Assembly: GCA_902363595.1 (NCBI GenBank)
Contig: CABJAP010000016.1
Location: forward strand, 26,587-90,586
DNA: 64,000 bases
Reading direction: 5' to 3'
Source of the DNA: Clostridia bacterium
GTDB lineage: Bacteria > Bacillota > Clostridia > Peptostreptococcales > Anaerovoracaceae
In this document: positions 43,400-53,837 of the stretch, piece after piece
How the letters are laid out: each line of letters opens with the position of its first letter
Numbering within the stretch: the stretch's first letter is position 1
The notes under the pieces: generated by a model
The model's input: the letters and a program-made list of their open reading frames with translations, nothing else
Database searches by the model: none
What the model was told of the DNA's origin: nothing
Made by a program: the position numbers and the translations under genes

Positions 43400-44495
43400 G
43401 GTTATCGGACTGATTACCACCAATTATACCAACGGCCATTTCGGCCCCCTGGCCCAGAACCGGCCGGCAGCTACCATTCCCTTTGGAGGCAGATACCGGC
43501 TGGTGGATTTTCCTCTCTCCAACATGGTTCATTCCGGAGTTCGTTCTGTGGGCATCACCACTTCTCACTGCTACCGCTCCATCATCGACCATCTGGGAGA
43601 TGGAAAGTACTGGTCTTTAGATCGAAAATCAGGAGGCCTGTTTTTCCTGCCGGGTTCCATCTATGGATTAAAGCGGTTTGAAGGAAAGTTCCTGCTGCGG
43701 GACTTTATTGACAATCGTCCGTATCTTGCTCGGGCCAATGGGCATCTGGTCGTTGTAAGCGCCAGCAATAAGATCTATAACATGGACCTCCAGCCGCTGA
43801 TTCGCCAGCATCGCCAATCGGGCGCCCAGATCACCATGGTTTACAAAGAGATCGCAGACGCCCATATGAAGCAGGGCCCCTTCCTCGATCTAGGACAGGA
43901 CGGCAGGCTGGTGGGAATCCGCAGGCAGACAGCCGGTCACGCCGCCTGGTTCATGGACTGTTTTGTCATTAACCAAGAAGATCTGTTGGCCTTGATGGAT
44001 TGGTATGAAACCATGAGCTATGTTGATCTCATGGAAATTATTTATGAAAATATAATTGATATGAAGATCGATTCCTATCGTTTTGACGGCTATGTGGGTG
44101 CAGTTGACAGCACTTATGACTATATGCGCTGCTCGCTGGATTTGCTCAAGCCCGAAATCAGCGACGAATTATTCAATAACGGCCGCAAAATTTTTACAAA
44201 GGTGCAGGACTCGCCGCCGTCCAAATATCGATCTGGATCCCATGTGTCCAATTCGCTGATTGCAAACGGCTGTGTCATCGAAGGAACTGTCGAAAACAGC
44301 ATCCTCTCAAGGAGCGTCCGCATCGGCAGGGGAGCAGTGGTCAAAAACTGTGTGATCATGCAGCAGAGCAATATTAAAACCGGCGCCTTTATGGAAAATG
44401 TGATCTGCGACAAATTCGTGCGGATTAACGAGGATACCCGCCTCAGCGGCAACCGCTATACGCCGCTGGTAATCGAAAAAAGTAAAGAAGTTTAG
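43392..44495 (+). CDS. glgD: GlgD subunit of ADP-glucose pyrophosphorylase
   Basis: A 367-residue paralogue of GlgC. The N-terminal nucleotide loop is degenerate ([14 protein letters not shown] instead of AGGQGSRL), while [15 protein letters not shown] is conserved. As in other Firmicutes it should lack full activity alone and enhance GlgC in a heterotetramer. Confidence 0.93.
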   Translation: MNKVIGLITTNYTNGHFGPLAQNRPAATIPFGGRYRLVDFPLSNMVHSGVRSVGITTSHCYRSIIDHLGDGKYWSLDRKSGGLFFLPGSIYGLKRFEGKFLLRDFIDNRPYLARANGHLVVVSASNKIYNMDLQPLIRQHRQSGAQITMVYKEIADAHMKQGPFLDLGQDGRLVGIRRQTAGHAAWFMDCFVINQEDLLALMDWYETMSYVDLMEIIYENIIDMKIDSYRFDGYVGAVDSTYDYMRCSLDLLKPEISDELFNNGRKIFTKVQDSPPSKYRSGSHVSNSLIANGCVIEGTVENSILSRSVRIGRGAVVKNCVIMQQSNIKTGAFMENVICDKFVRINEDTRLSGNRYTPLVIEKSKEV

Positions 44496-44511
44496 AGCAA
44501 AGGAATTCAAT

Positions 44512-45993
44512 ATGACCAACAAAAGCAACCATTCGCAAAAGACAAGTCCGATCAAAGTTCTATACGCCATATTCGAAGCCGACCCTTTTATTAAAACAGG
44601 CGGCTTGGGAGATGTAGGAGGATCCCTTCCCGCTGCCTTATGCAAAACCGGCGTGCAGGTAAGGGTCATCCTGCCCAAGCTGGCCTCAATCCCGCAGGAA
44701 TTTAAAAGCAGGATGATCACCATTACCCAGTTTGAAGTTCCGCTGGGCTGGCGGCGGCAGTACTGCGGCATCCAAATGCTGCGGGAAAAAGGCGTCACCT
44801 ATTATTTTGTGGACAACGAATATTACTTTAAGCGGTCCGGACCTTACGGCTATGAGGATGATGGTGAGCGTACCGCTTTTTTCTGCAAGTCAGTACTGGA
44901 GTGCCTCCAGCATCTCCCGGATTTTTTTCCAGATATCCTCCACTGCAATGATTGGCATACGGCTCTAATTCCGGTATTCCTCCGTGAACAATACATGGAA
45001 GCCCCAAAATATACGCGGCTACGCACCGTATTTTCTGTACATAATCTTAAATTTCAAGGTATTTTTCCCAAGTCGATGCTGGCTGATGTCCTGGGGCTTG
45101 CCCATAGCAGGTCCGCCTCTGACCAGCTGGCCTTTGAGGGGAGTATTAACTATCTTCAGGGAGCCCTTTATTACAGCGACCGGCTCACCACAGTCAGTCC
45201 TACCTATGCCAAAGAAATCCGCACTGCATATTACGGAGAGCACATGGAAGAAATCTTTCGACGACGAAGCTCCGTTCTCACTGGAATTCTCAATGGAATC
45301 GACCAATCAAAGTATTCTCCGGCTAAAGATCGATGCCTTTATGAAAGGTATCGGCCGTCTTCCTTTCAGCAGGGAAAGGCCGCCAACAAACGTGCTCTTC
45401 AGGAAGAACTGGGGCTAAATAGGGATGAAAGCATACCGCTTCTTGTCATCATCAGCCGTCTGACTGAGCAGAAAGGCCTCGATCTGGTCCTGGGAATTCT
45501 CGATGAGCTCCTCTGTGAGCGAGTCCAGCTGGCTGTCCTGGGAGTTGGGGATGCCAAATACGAGGATGCTTTCCGCGGCTATCAGGCCCGCATGCCTCAG
45601 AAAGTTCGGGCCTGCATGACTTTTGACGCTCCCATGTCATCTAAATTTTATGCTGCTGCTGATATTCTGTTGATGCCGTCCAAGTTCGAACCTTGCGGCC
45701 TGTCACAAATGGCAGCTATGCGTTATGGCACGATTCCCATAGTACGGGAAACCGGAGGGCTGGCGGACAGCGTCATCGCCTATAACCAATATGAGGATAC
45801 CGGCGACGGATTCAGCTTTGCCAACTATAATGCTCATGAACTGCTGTTTACCATCAAGAGCGCCTTGGATCTTTACACCAACCGCAGAGCGTCTTGGGAT
45901 GCTCTGGCAGTGCGCGCTATGAAAAAAAATTTTTCCTGGAAAGCTTCGGCAGAAAAATATGCTGCCCTTTACCGGGATTTAATCCATCTATAA
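44512..45993 (+). CDS. glgA: glycogen synthase
   Basis: A 493-residue GT5 enzyme. It has the ADP-glucose-binding KTGGLGDV beginning at K28, HNLKFQG, and the C-terminal PSKFEPCGLSQMAAMRYGT with the two conserved acidic/nucleotide contacts. It elongates alpha-1,4-glucan from ADP-glucose. It lies 16 bp after glgD and 12 bp before the fused amylase gene. Confidence 0.95.
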   Translation: MTNKSNHSQKTSPIKVLYAIFEADPFIKTGGLGDVGGSLPAALCKTGVQVRVILPKLASIPQEFKSRMITITQFEVPLGWRRQYCGIQMLREKGVTYYFVDNEYYFKRSGPYGYEDDGERTAFFCKSVLECLQHLPDFFPDILHCNDWHTALIPVFLREQYMEAPKYTRLRTVFSVHNLKFQGIFPKSMLADVLGLAHSRSASDQLAFEGSINYLQGALYYSDRLTTVSPTYAKEIRTAYYGEHMEEIFRRRSSVLTGILNGIDQSKYSPAKDRCLYERYRPSSFQQGKAANKRALQEELGLNRDESIPLLVIISRLTEQKGLDLVLGILDELLCERVQLAVLGVGDAKYEDAFRGYQARMPQKVRACMTFDAPMSSKFYAAADILLMPSKFEPCGLSQMAAMRYGTIPIVRETGGLADSVIAYNQYEDTGDGFSFANYNAHELLFTIKSALDLYTNRRASWDALAVRAMKKNFSWKASAEKYAALYRDLIHL

Positions 45994-46005
45994 AAGGAAT
46001 GATTT

Positions 46006-49000
46006 ATGAACGTTTATCACAATTCACAGGATCCGGCTTATCGGTCTCCAAAAGGCGCTGTAGCTGCAGGAACGCGCATTTGTCTTTCCCTGGCGGTGGA
46101 AGGGGAGTGTCCGTGCCCCGGCTGCTTCTTGTACTTGTATATGGACGGGACGAATGCTGAGCCTGCTGCAATGGAAGGTGTGCGGCACTCCCGGAATCTG
46201 CAGCTTTTTTCCATAGAAATCGTCGCTTCTGCCAGCCCGGCATTATGCTGGTATTATTTTTCTATAACCGGCACCGACGGATCTCCCCTTTATTATGGGA
46301 ACAATCCCCAGCAGCTCGGCGGAGAAGGCCTCCTGTACGACCATATTCCGCCGCCCTTTCAGATTACCGTCTATGCGCCGTCTTCCGTTCCTGACTGGTA
46401 TACTCATTCCATTCTTTATCAAATTTTTCCTGATCGATTTGCCCGAGATGACGCCTGGCTTTCCAGACAGGCCGATGCCGCCGCCGAGCCATTCGCAGAG
46501 ACTTTCCCTTCGCGGCTGATTCAGCAGAACTGGTACGATCAGCCCTTTTATAGCCGGAATACAAAGGGAGAAGTAATTCGCTGGCCTTTTTTCGGCGGCA
46601 GCCTGGAAGGAATTCGCAGCCGGCTCTTGTATTTAAAAAGCTTGGGGGCGGGAACCATCTATCTCAATCCTATTTTTTTGGCACGCAGCAATCACAAATA
46701 CGATACGGCCGACTACCTGCGCATTGATCCGTCCTTTGGCAGCCTGGAGGAGTTTTCCCGCCTAATCCGAGATGGGGAGCGCCTGGGAATCCGCTTCATA
46801 CTGGACGGGGTTTTCAACCACACCGGCGCCGACAGTAAATACTTCAACCGCTTTGGCCGCTACCGAGAGCCCGGCGCTTGCCAGGGGCCGCAATCGCTTT
46901 ATTACGATTGGTATTCCTTTACCAGTTTTCCCGATGAGTATGCCAGCTGGTGGGGGGTTGCCGATCTTCCCGCGGTTAATAAAAGCAATTCCTCCTATCA
47001 GGAATTTATCTTCGGCGGCAGAGACAGTGTCATCCGCCGCTGGCTGAATGAGGGGGCAGGCGGCTGGCGACTGGATGTGGCTGACGAGCTTCCCGATTCC
47101 TTCATTGCCGGCATCAAAAAAGCCATGGAGGATTATGATCCCAAGGGCGTCCTCATCGGGGAAGTGTGGGAGGATGCCAGCAACAAGATCAGCTATGGGC
47201 AGCGGCGGCGGTATTTTCTGGGAGGAGAGCTGGACGCGGTGATGAACTATCCCTTGCGCGGTCTTCTAATGGATTACATGTGCGGCCGGTGTTCTGCGGA
47301 AAACGCAGTGCGCCGCCTTTTGAGCCTGGCTGAAAATTATCCGCCTCAGAACTTCTACGCGTCATTTAATCTCCTTGGAAGCCACGATCAGCCTCGTATT
47401 CTCACTGTGCTGGGCGATGCTCCCCAGGATTTGGAATACGACAAGAAGGAGGGATACCGACTGTCAAAGGATAAATATGCCCTGGCAAAGCAGCGGCTGA
47501 AGCTTATCAGTCTGCTCCAGTTCATTCTGCCGGGAGTTCCCGCTGTCTACTATGGGGATGAGGCTGGCTGTCAGGGATACGAAGATCCTTATAACCGGGG
47601 CACCTATCCCTGGGGCCGGGAGGACCAGGAACTGCTGGCACATTATCGGATGCTGGCTGCTTTGAGAAAGCAGTATGCCTTTCTTGCTGATGGAGACTAC
47701 CGGTTTTCCTGGGAAGGGGAACATGTTTTTATATGTACCAGGTGGGAAAAAGGGGACGGCCGCAGGCTAATCGCCGCTGTTAATCGTCATATCTTTGGAG
47801 CGGTCTCTTTTCAATTGTCCCTGCCCGAAAAAACGACCTATGTACTGGAGCTTCTTACTTCGAGGGTCTTTTATCCAAAGGATGGCAGCCTCTTAGTTAA
47901 TCTGCCGCCGCTATCGGCCATGGTCCTCGACTGCCGTACCAATCCGCCCCAAAAGCGTTCGCTGAAGCGGCGGGCAGGCGTGTTATGCCACATCTCGTCC
48001 ATACCTTCGGCAAAGATGGACTCTGGAGCAAAGCAGTTTATTGATTATCTGTCCGATTGCGGTCAGAAATTATGGCAGATCCTGCCCCTCAACCCCGCGG
48101 GAGGGGAGGGAGATTCGCCCTATTCCAGCCCAGCAGTCTTTGCGGGAGATGAGCGTCTTATGGATGAGAATGCTCCCCTGGATTGGGACCGTTATCAAGC
48201 CTTTTGCCGCCAGGAAGCCTTTTGGCTGGAGGACTTTGCGCTATATATGGTGTTAAAGGAAGAGTTTTCGGATTTACCCTGGCAGAAATGGCCTCAGCCC
48301 GAGCGGGATCGAACGAACCTGGATTCTTGGAAACAGCAGGCGGGACAGCGGCTGGAAGCAATCCGCCGCCGTCAGTTCTGCTTTTGGTCCCAGTGGGAAC
48401 ATTTAAAGACCTATGCCAATGAAAAAGGAATCTCGGTCATCGGGGATCTGCCCTTCAGTCCCGGGACCGACAGCGCCGATACCTGGGCCCACAGGGACTT
48501 GTTTCTCCTTGGGGATGACGGTCTCCCACTGGCTTATGTCGGGGCGCCCGCCGATGAATTTTGCCCGGACGGACAGAGTTGGGGTAATCCATTATGTGAT
48601 TGGGATCGGATGAAAAAGGAAGACTATTGGTGGTGGCGCCGGCGCATTTCCCAGGCAATGAGGCATTATGACTATATTCGCTGCGACCACTTTCGAGGAT
48701 TTTCAGCTGCTTACGCCATTCCTCCTGGTAAAGCAGCCTGCGAGGGCGTATGGCTTCCCGGTCCGGGCGAGGATTTTTTCCGCTGTTTAACAAAGCATCT
48801 GGGTCAGCTGCCCCTTTTAGCGGAGGATTTAGGTTGTCTGGACATCCAGGTTAAAAACCTGCTCCATCTTTGCCGATATCCGGGGATGATGGTCTATCAG
48901 TTTTCTCATGGCGAAATGGAGTGCCTGCCCGATAAGGCGGCGGCAGAAAAACTTTACTATACCGGCACCCACGACAACCGGACTCTCGCCGCATGGTGCG

Positions 49001-49233
49001 CAGAAAATACTACCCAGCCCCGGGGAAGTGATGCTATAATAGAGTCATTATATAAAGGCAATGGCGCCTGGATCATCACGCCTCTTCAAGATTTGCTGGG
49101 GCTGGGGGATGAAAGCCGGATGAATGTGCCGGGCCGGGCACTTGGCAATTGGACCTGGCAGGCCCAGCCCTCTCAGTTGACACAGGAGCTGGCAGCAAAA
49201 GTGCGAAGATGGGCGTTAGACAGTGGCAGATAG
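46006..49233 (+). CDS. fused GH13 alpha-glucan hydrolase and 4-alpha-glucanotransferase (GH77)
   Basis: A 1075-residue fusion. Residues ~1-120 are a beta-sandwich and ~125-640 a GH13 barrel. The barrel has GWRLDVADE near 355, the acid in IGEVWED near 386, and GSHDQPR near 459, like neopullulanase or debranching-type enzymes. From ~655 a MalQ domain follows, with the nucleophile in RCDHFRGF near 892, AEDLG near 939 and GTHDN near 986. Debranching/trimming and disproportionation of glucan chains would be combined in one protein. Both catalytic sets look intact. The 3' end overlaps the convergent glucokinase gene by 18 bp. Confidence 0.9.
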   Translation: MNVYHNSQDPAYRSPKGAVAAGTRICLSLAVEGECPCPGCFLYLYMDGTNAEPAAMEGVRHSRNLQLFSIEIVASASPALCWYYFSITGTDGSPLYYGNNPQQLGGEGLLYDHIPPPFQITVYAPSSVPDWYTHSILYQIFPDRFARDDAWLSRQADAAAEPFAETFPSRLIQQNWYDQPFYSRNTKGEVIRWPFFGGSLEGIRSRLLYLKSLGAGTIYLNPIFLARSNHKYDTADYLRIDPSFGSLEEFSRLIRDGERLGIRFILDGVFNHTGADSKYFNRFGRYREPGACQGPQSLYYDWYSFTSFPDEYASWWGVADLPAVNKSNSSYQEFIFGGRDSVIRRWLNEGAGGWRLDVADELPDSFIAGIKKAMEDYDPKGVLIGEVWEDASNKISYGQRRRYFLGGELDAVMNYPLRGLLMDYMCGRCSAENAVRRLLSLAENYPPQNFYASFNLLGSHDQPRILTVLGDAPQDLEYDKKEGYRLSKDKYALAKQRLKLISLLQFILPGVPAVYYGDEAGCQGYEDPYNRGTYPWGREDQELLAHYRMLAALRKQYAFLADGDYRFSWEGEHVFICTRWEKGDGRRLIAAVNRHIFGAVSFQLSLPEKTTYVLELLTSRVFYPKDGSLLVNLPPLSAMVLDCRTNPPQKRSLKRRAGVLCHISSIPSAKMDSGAKQFIDYLSDCGQKLWQILPLNPAGGEGDSPYSSPAVFAGDERLMDENAPLDWDRYQAFCRQEAFWLEDFALYMVLKEEFSDLPWQKWPQPERDRTNLDSWKQQAGQRLEAIRRRQFCFWSQWEHLKTYANEKGISVIGDLPFSPGTDSADTWAHRDLFLLGDDGLPLAYVGAPADEFCPDGQSWGNPLCDWDRMKKEDYWWWRRRISQAMRHYDYIRCDHFRGFSAAYAIPPGKAACEGVWLPGPGEDFFRCLTKHLGQLPLLAEDLGCLDIQVKNLLHLCRYPGMMVYQFSHGEMECLPDKAAAEKLYYTGTHDNRTLAAWCAENTTQPRGSDAIIESLYKGNGAWIITPLQDLLGLGDESRMNVPGRALGNWTWQAQPSQLTQELAAKVRRWALDSGR

Positions 49234-50130
49234 CCTGGCTGCGTAAAGGGCCGCTCCCAGCGATGGGGCGGTTTCATCCAGGATGAGACGGATGGGGATC
49301 TCCTCCAGGAGATCTCGTACCCGGCCCTTATCTAGAAATGCGTTCAAAAAAGCATTCTGGTCCAGCAGAGGATGGATCTTTGGAAGAATGCCGCCGCTGA
49401 GATAAATGCCCCCCGATGCCATGAAGATCAAGCCAAAGTTACCGCAGGCAGAACCTAGGATCTGAGAAAACACCGTCATGGTTTCCATGGCATCGGGTTC
49501 TTGCTTGAAAGCTTTGTCAGTGATCTGCGCAGGGCTCAGGCCCCAGGCACCGGTCAGTGCACCATAGATATTGACAAGTCCCTGGCCGGATAGCAGCCGT
49601 TCACAGCTGAGACGGCCATATTGCTTGTGCAGTGTATCGCAGATTTGCTGCTGGCGCAGGTCTCCGGGAGCAAAATCCATATGGCCGCCTTCTGATGGCA
49701 GTACTTCCCCTACAGGGGTAATCACACAGACCCCCAGGCCGGTTCCCAGAGAGAGGACTGCCTTTGCGCCTTTTTGGGGAGAGCCTTCTTTTAAAGATAA
49801 GAGCTGCCCCGTCGCAATGGCAGGCAATGCGTATCCCACCGCTGCAAGATCGTTCATGAGTATAATCGTCGGGATTTGGGGAAGCGCATTTTTCAGGGAG
49901 TCCCGATCAATACGCAGCCCCGTGCCGGTCAGTTCCACCGTCTGCCTGTGGACGGGGCCAGCGGCTGCAATGCAGAGGCATTCCACGGTCCTGCCGCAGG
50001 CCAGCTGGGATATGAGACGGCCAAGATCATCGATTGATGCGGTGGGGATCCGCTGTCTCTCCGCCTGCCGGCCGTCCTCCCAGAAGGTGCATAAGGTTTT
50101 GGTTCCGCCAATATCCATTGTCATGATCAT
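49216..50130 (-). CDS. glk: glucokinase (Glk family)
   Basis: A 304-residue kinase of the E. coli Glk type rather than ROK. It has DIGGTKT at the N-terminus, the catalytic Asp in LMNDLAAVGY, LSLGTGLGV and SEGGHMDFAP, then ERLLSGQGLVNIY. It phosphorylates the glucose freed by the glucanotransferase/amylase. It is convergent with that gene (18-bp tail overlap) and divergent from phosphoglucomutase. Confidence 0.88.
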   Translation of the reverse strand: MIMTMDIGGTKTLCTFWEDGRQAERQRIPTASIDDLGRLISQLACGRTVECLCIAAAGPVHRQTVELTGTGLRIDRDSLKNALPQIPTIILMNDLAAVGYALPAIATGQLLSLKEGSPQKGAKAVLSLGTGLGVCVITPVGEVLPSEGGHMDFAPGDLRQQQICDTLHKQYGRLSCERLLSGQGLVNIYGALTGAWGLSPAQITDKAFKQEPDAMETMTVFSQILGSACGNFGLIFMASGGIYLSGGILPKIHPLLDQNAFLNAFLDKGRVRDLLEEIPIRLILDETAPSLGAALYAARLSATV

Positions 50131-50199
50131 AGGTAAGGCCTCCGTGTCTTAATTATATTCAGTATATCACAGATCAACTCAGGAAGTGAGGGAAATGCT

Positions 50200-51933
50200 A
50201 TGTTAAATAAAGAAGTCGAAGACCGTTATCAGCAGTGGCTTACCAGCCCGTATTTTGACGAAGCTACGAAGGCGGAGCTCAAGGCTATAACCGATGAAAA
50301 GGATATCGAGGATCGCTTTTACTGCGATCTGGAGTTTGGAACTGGAGGCATGCGCGGTATGCTTGGAGCCGGAACCAATCGTATGAATCTATATCTGATC
50401 CGTAAACTGACAGCCAGCTTTGCCCGCGTCATTGCAGACCACGGCGAAGATGCGAAAAATCGGGGAGTAGCAATCGCTTATGATTCCCGCCGGTTTTCAG
50501 AGGATTTTGCTATGGAGACGGCCCTGGTACTTGCAGCTCATGGTATTCGGGCATACTTGTTTGAATCTCTCCGTTCAACACCGGAATTATCCTTTACCAT
50601 TCGCCACAAGCATGCCATTGCCGGCGTCATGATCACCGCCAGCCATAATCCAAAAGAATACAACGGTTATAAGGTCTACTGGGAGGACGGCGCCCAGCTT
50701 CCTCCGGCCCAAGCCGATGAGATCATGGCCAAGATGGACGAGTGCGGATGGGATGTTTCTGTCCTTTCCCGCGAGGAAGCCCTTGCTTCAGGGCTGTTGG
50801 AAATGATCGGCCAGGAGGTGGACGATTGTTATATGACCTGCGTCCAGGAGCAGCTGCTCCATCCCCAGCTGGATCAGCAGAAGGGCTGCGGACTGAAGAT
50901 CGTTTACACCCCGCTCCACGGCGCTGGCCGGGTTTTTGTTGAGCGCATCCTTTCCCAGAACGGATTTTCCCAGATCTTTACTGTCCCTGAACAAGCTGAG
51001 CCCGATTCGGAATTTTCTACGGTTCACGTTCCCAATCCGGAAGATGAAGGTGCATGGGAACTTGCTTTGACCTATGCTAAAGAACTGCAGGCCGATCTGC
51101 TGCTGGCTACGGATCCGGATTCGGACCGTCTGGGAGTTCAGTGCAGGACCAGCAAAGGGGAATACCAGCATTTGACTGGCAATCAGGTAGGAGTCATTTT
51201 AGCCAATTACATCATTGGATCGCAAAAAGCGGAAAAGGGCCTGCCCGCAGATGGTATCATGCTGCAAAGCATCGTTTCCACTGCCCTGACCGAAAAGCTG
51301 GCGGAGGAACTGGCCGTACCTCTGAAAAAGGTACCGGTCGGCTTTAAATTTATCGGGGAACAGATTAAAGAGATGGAAGAGACGGGCAAAGGAAGTTTTT
51401 TGTTTGGCTTTGAGGAAAGTCTGGGTTATCTCAAAGGCACATACGCCAGGGACAAGGATGCGGTCCTGGGCGCTGCACTTGTAGCGGAAGCCGCGCTCTA
51501 TTATCAGGAGATCGAGGGAAAGACATTGACCGATGTTCTGGACGGACTCTTTGATACCTACGGCTATTTCCTCGATGAACAGGTTGCTTGTACGCTCATG
51601 GGAAAAGACGGAAAAGAACGGATCGACCAGATTATGAAGTTCTTAGCAGCCGATGATCGCTGCCGGATCGGCGGCCAAAAAATCATCAGCCGGGAATATT
51701 ATGACAGAGGCAAGCAGTTAAAAAACGGCTGCATGCTGGATTTGGATTTTCCAAAGGTCAACATCGTCGGACTGACTTTTGAAAACGGCGGATTCATCAA
51801 AGCCAGACCGTCGGGCACGGAACCCAAAATTCGCTTTTATTTCTGTGTCGCCGGCAACGGCCGCCGGGATGCGGAGGAAACTCTGGAGCGGACAAAGAAG
51901 GATTTCTTTTCCTTGATCGAGCAGCTTTTGTGA
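50200..51933 (+). CDS. phosphoglucomutase / phosphomannomutase
   Basis: A 577-residue alpha-D-phosphohexomutase. The phosphoserine is S148 in GVMITASHNP, the Mg loop is ATDPDSDRLG, the sugar-specificity loop is GFEESLGY, and the C-terminal phosphate loop is RPSGTEPKIRFY. It converts glucose-1-phosphate from GlgP to glucose-6-phosphate and back, the junction between glycogen and glycolysis. GGAAGTGAGGG precedes the start. Confidence 0.92.
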   Translation: MLNKEVEDRYQQWLTSPYFDEATKAELKAITDEKDIEDRFYCDLEFGTGGMRGMLGAGTNRMNLYLIRKLTASFARVIADHGEDAKNRGVAIAYDSRRFSEDFAMETALVLAAHGIRAYLFESLRSTPELSFTIRHKHAIAGVMITASHNPKEYNGYKVYWEDGAQLPPAQADEIMAKMDECGWDVSVLSREEALASGLLEMIGQEVDDCYMTCVQEQLLHPQLDQQKGCGLKIVYTPLHGAGRVFVERILSQNGFSQIFTVPEQAEPDSEFSTVHVPNPEDEGAWELALTYAKELQADLLLATDPDSDRLGVQCRTSKGEYQHLTGNQVGVILANYIIGSQKAEKGLPADGIMLQSIVSTALTEKLAEELAVPLKKVPVGFKFIGEQIKEMEETGKGSFLFGFEESLGYLKGTYARDKDAVLGAALVAEAALYYQEIEGKTLTDVLDGLFDTYGYFLDEQVACTLMGKDGKERIDQIMKFLAADDRCRIGGQKIISREYYDRGKQLKNGCMLDLDFPKVNIVGLTFENGGFIKARPSGTEPKIRFYFCVAGNGRRDAEETLERTKKDFFSLIEQLL

Positions 51934-52240
51934 CATATTGACCAAATTGTTGAGATTTTTCCAACGGCTACAGGCTGCAATTCCTGACAAATGCTTTGTT
52001 AGACAGGGTGATTTCCATTTGGGCAGCGTTCCGAAATCAGGTTCTAGGCCTGGAGGCCATGGCCCAGGGCCGGAAAATTTTTATAAAATTTTTTATTTTT
52101 TACGCAGAGCAATGGGTTTGCGGGGCCCGATCTTGACAGAGAGTGAAGACTTCTGCTTCAAGCCGGATTTGAGGTGGATCAATCGTTGAAAACAGCCGAC
52201 CGGCATCAGAATCCAATTCTGACCCTTAGCGCCAAAATTC
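51934..52240. other. intergenic stretch without recognised gene
   Basis: 307 bp between convergent genes. It contains a GC-rich patch with nested GGCC repeats (around 52044-52072) followed by an AT-rich stretch. No convincing open frame, RNA gene or simple terminator was recognised. Confidence 0.5.
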
Positions 52241-53188
52241 TTACAAAAAAATTCGGCTGAGCAGCTGAATGGACAGGGGTATGGTAATAACCGAGATCAG
52301 GGTGCTCAGAAAAAGGATCTTGCTGGACATGGTCTGATCCTCCCCTTCCTGTTCCGCTAGCATGGATACCATAGCAGCCGCCGGGAAGCAGCAGCCCAGC
52401 ACCAGCATCGCCTTGATCAGCGGGTCGATGGGCAGGAAAACAGCCAGGCCAAAGGTCAAAAGCGGCAGCAGAAACAACTTGTTGACCGTCGCCTCGATCA
52501 CAATATGATCTTTGATAATCTCCAGCAAATTGCAGTTTGCCAGGGTGGACCCGATGAAGATCATGGCCATGGGCGTTGAAACATTGCCGATATACAGCAG
52601 ATATTCATCCACCGGCTCGGGCAGACCCACATGGGTAATGCTGATTAAAAAGCCTGCTGCCAGAGCAATAATGTTGGGGTTGAGCAGAACCTTGAGAACC
52701 GCACGGGCTGCAGCCCGGGGCGTCCGCTTTCTCACCTCGTCCTTATTGCGCCTCATCAGCCGCACGCCGTAAGCGAAAAAGAAAAAGTTCATTGCAGCAT
52801 TGTGGGCCAGCATCAAAAATAGCCCTTCTTCCCCAAAGAAGATCAGGGTAATGGGAAAGCCCATGAATCCATTATTAGGACAGAAAGAGGAAAACTCCAC
52901 AATATGGGAGAATTCCCGAGGGGTCTTGCGCAGTCTGCAGTACCAGTACATATATGCGGCGTAAAGGAAAAAGCAGACCAGCGTCAGAATCAGCATCAAT
53001 AAAAAGTTGAAAATCAGCCGTCTGTCCATGGTGAGGGTCCCCAGATTATGTACGATCATACAGGGGTATGCAAAATAGACGATGAACTTATTAAGTCCAT
53101 GGTTCATGTTATCGTCTAAAAAATTGATTTTTCGCAGAAAATATCCTGTGAACAAAATCGCAAACAAGACAAAATATTTGGCGTACAT
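52241..53188 (-). CDS. AEC-family (auxin efflux carrier-like) transporter
   Basis: A 315-residue protein with ten hydrophobic spans in two halves. It has FCPNNGFMGFPI, the crossover region of AEC carriers, and GCCFPAAAMVSMLAEQ in the second half. Bacterial members carry malate, lactate-like acids or other organic anions. It lies 29 bp after the thioesterase gene and is probably cotranscribed with it. Confidence 0.85.
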   Translation of the reverse strand: MYAKYFVLFAILFTGYFLRKINFLDDNMNHGLNKFIVYFAYPCMIVHNLGTLTMDRRLIFNFLLMLILTLVCFFLYAAYMYWYCRLRKTPREFSHIVEFSSFCPNNGFMGFPITLIFFGEEGLFLMLAHNAAMNFFFFAYGVRLMRRNKDEVRKRTPRAAARAVLKVLLNPNIIALAAGFLISITHVGLPEPVDEYLLYIGNVSTPMAMIFIGSTLANCNLLEIIKDHIVIEATVNKLFLLPLLTFGLAVFLPIDPLIKAMLVLGCCFPAAAMVSMLAEQEGEDQTMSSKILFLSTLISVITIPLSIQLLSRIFL

Positions 53189-53217
53189 ACTCGTTCTTCT
53201 CCCTAATAGAATCCGGT

Positions 53218-53640
53218 CTATTTCTTAAATGGCACAAAGGTTCCAGACGCAGTGGCCACGATTTTTCCGCTCTGCTTTTCCCGTGCAATGCAGGTGGCAC
53301 GGATCAGTGTCTTGCCCATACTAGTAATCTGCGTGGTAAAAATAAACGCTCCGCTGAGAAAAGGCCGGATAAAGCTGACTTGAAGATCGGCGGTAGAAAC
53401 ACTGCCTTGTTTTTGAAATGCGGCAGCGCTGACACCCATCGCCGTGTCAAACATGGATGCGATGGCGCCTCCATGAATTTCATTTCTTTGATTCCGCTCC
53501 CATTCTTGTGTACAAAACAAGATGTCGGCAATCATCTCATCTTCGTCTGCCCCCAAAAAGTACGGGTCCAGCATATTGTTCAATCTGACCTCTTTTGGAT
53601 GTTTGATATAATTTAAAATTTCTTGAAAACGTTCTTCCAT
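53218..53640 (-). CDS. hotdog-fold thioesterase (PaaI-like)
   Basis: A 140-residue single hotdog domain with the HGGAIASMFDTAMGV helix that carries the catalytic Asp region, and VSTADLQVSFIRPF. It hydrolyses acyl-CoA esters of unknown chain. It is located just upstream of the AEC carrier and downstream of the acyl-CoA operon. Confidence 0.85.
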   Translation of the reverse strand: MEERFQEILNYIKHPKEVRLNNMLDPYFLGADEDEMIADILFCTQEWERNQRNEIHGGAIASMFDTAMGVSAAAFQKQGSVSTADLQVSFIRPFLSGAFIFTTQITSMGKTLIRATCIAREKQSGKIVATASGTFVPFKK

Positions 53641-53761
53641 ATATATATAATCCTCCTTTAAATTGTTTCCTGTCGTTTTGTCCGCTTTTTGCGTACTCTC
53701 TATTATAAAACAAAAACCCTGATCGGACCACTATTTCTTTTGCAATCCCGGCGAAAGCAAA

Positions 53762-53797
53762 GAGAATGTCTCCACTCTTTTTCCGTGAGGCATTCTC
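53762..53797 (-). terminator. terminator of the acyl-CoA operon
   Basis: 11-bp stem with one mismatch (GAGAATGTCTC / GAGGCATTCTC) and a 14-nt loop. On the minus strand it is followed by TTTG. It stands 41 bp after the CoA-transferase gene. Confidence 0.65.
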
Positions 53798-53837
53798 CTT
53801 GACTGAATATTGTTAATGTTAAAAGAAGGAACGATTA

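Noticed and set aside
46006..49233. Two separate genes (amylase and malQ)
   Set aside because: One uninterrupted reading frame with no internal start site carrying a ribosome binding site at the domain border.
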